In this document: positions 33,927-34,589 of the stretch, one piece after another
How the letters are laid out: each line of letters begins with the position of its first letter
Position numbering within the stretch: the first letter of the stretch is position 1
Assembly: GCA_017444395.1 (NCBI GenBank)
Contig: JAFSWT010000067.1
Span: 1-34,589, forward strand
DNA from: Schwartzia sp. (in: firmicutes)
GTDB taxonomy: Bacteria > Bacillota > Negativicutes > Selenomonadales > Selenomonadaceae
Length of the DNA stretch: 34,589 nt
Reading direction: 5' to 3'
Made by a program: the position numbers and the translations under genes
The notes under the pieces: generated by a model
Databases searched by the model: none
Told to the model about the DNA's origin: nothing
What the model saw: only the letters and a program-made list of their open reading frames with translations

Positions 33927-34589
33927 TCATTCCCCTTCTTCATTCTGGGGAGTACCGTTCAACCGGGCGACGTATTTCTCCGGGATCCCGGTCTGGGGGG
34001 CCATGCTGAGCGCCCGGGAGAAAGCCTGGAACGCGCTTTCCTCGTCGCCTCGGCCGTCATAGACGAGGCCGGTGACCAGATGCGTGCCGGCGAAGCGTCC
34101 TGGCGCCAGTTGCTCCACCCGGGCGCAGTCCGCCAGCGCCGCCTCGTCATGCCCCAGCGCCTGATGGGCAAAGGCCCGGATCATGAGGTTACGGGCATCG
34201 CCGGGCGACGCCTGCTCGACGATGTTGCACTCCGTCAGCGCCGCTTCATGGTTGTTCTGCTGATGATAGGCCAGGCTCTTCTGCGTGTGGCCGAACGTGC
34301 TGTCCGGATCGCAGAGCAGCAGCCGGTCCGCCTCATGGAGCGCCTCCTCCGGCAGCCCCATGGAATTGTATTGCTCCGCCTTGCGCTGATAGGTGGAAAT
34401 GTTTTCCTCGTTCTTCCGCTGCGCCTTGGCCCGCTTCTTCGCGATCTTTTCCTGATACTTCTGTTCTTCTTCCAGCAGCTTCTCGCGATTACCGGTCTGG
34501 GCGTCATCCCGGTAGGCCGCCGTCACCATCCGTTCCAGTTCGGAGGCCAGCCCCTTGGTCTGGATGGCTTCCTTCAACGGCCGGTAAAC
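33927..34589 (-). CDS. TPR-repeat protein, N-terminus cut off by window end
   Basis: The visible C-terminal 220 residues run to the window edge with no stop and no ribosome-binding site before the first TTG, so the true start lies beyond 34589. After an N-terminal stretch, a strongly charged coiled-coil region (EKLLEEEQKYQEKIAKKRAKAQRKNEE) leads into about four tetratricopeptide-like helical hairpins (AEQYNSMGLPEEALHEADRL, SLAYHQQNNHEAALTECN, AFAHQALGHDEAALADCA, GLVYDGRGDEESAFQAFSRA). TPRs mediate protein-protein binding; partners are unknown. It is convergent with the exported-protein gene across a terminator. Confidence 0.8.
   Translation of the reverse strand, partial: VYRPLKEAIQTKGLASELERMVTAAYRDDAQTGNREKLLEEEQKYQEKIAKKRAKAQRKNEENISTYQRKAEQYNSMGLPEEALHEADRLLLCDPDSTFGHTQKSLAYHQQNNHEAALTECNIVEQASPGDARNLMIRAFAHQALGHDEAALADCARVEQLAPGRFAGTHLVTGLVYDGRGDEESAFQAFSRALSMAPQTGIPEKYVARLNGTPQNEEGE

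Overview
The window (about 60% G+C by eye) looks like a chromosomal segment from an anaerobic member of the Firmicutes, most likely a diderm Negativicutes lineage. That placement is an inference. It rests on the Firmicutes-type cluster cysS-mrnC-thyX-rlmB-rae1, on a SEC-C methionine aminopeptidase, on an anaerobe-type desulfoferrodoxin, and on several exported proteins of the LPP20/FlgT/CsgG-like kind. Genes are tightly packed with strong Shine-Dalgarno sites. I see no rRNA, tRNA, CRISPR, IS element or phage gene. The longest gene-free stretch is about 250 bases.

Layout. Bases 2-199 hold the tail of a PTS EIIC permease. Bases 304-8561 are a complete seven-step arginine pathway from N-acetylglutamyl phosphate to arginine (argC-argJ-argB-argD-argF-argG-argH), ending at a perfect 20-bp terminator hairpin. 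A block of four tandem hairpins separates argJ from argB. Promoters are readable before argC and before argF, and they share a 12-base sequence around the -10. From 16014 down to 8656 the minus strand carries a DUF2939-like membrane-anchored protein, gph, a small conserved-looking protein, tadA, then (from its own promoter) a two-domain U32 protein, a class III aminotransferase and a CNNM/CorC-type membrane protein. From 16254 to 19921 on the plus strand lie map, a DEAD-box helicase and pncB. pncB meets a convergent alkylation-repair pair (3-methyladenine glycosylase then ogt) at a shared CTAG stop.

Bases 21477-23557 (minus) hold a two-gene exported unit: a FlgT-like protein followed by an LPP20-like protein with a 14-threonine linker. 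After two small unknown genes comes the plus-strand RNA-metabolism cluster: cysS, mrnC, thyX, rlmB, rae1, with ATGA overlaps at cysS/mrnC and mrnC/thyX. It is followed by an M16C zinc protease, dapA with its own promoter, desulfoferrodoxin and a second small exported protein. A 23-bp bidirectional terminator separates these from a TPR protein cut by the window end.

How the genes work together. Most are housekeeping: arginine and lysine/peptidoglycan precursor synthesis, NAD salvage, tRNA and rRNA modification and maturation, start-methionine removal, DNA alkylation repair and superoxide defence. The parts least explained by known systems are the exported FlgT-like/LPP20-like pair (no flagellar gene is in view), the hairpin arrays at 2591-2714 and 24149-24190, and the U32-aminotransferase-CNNM operon. 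I did not find an obviously new defence or mobile system.
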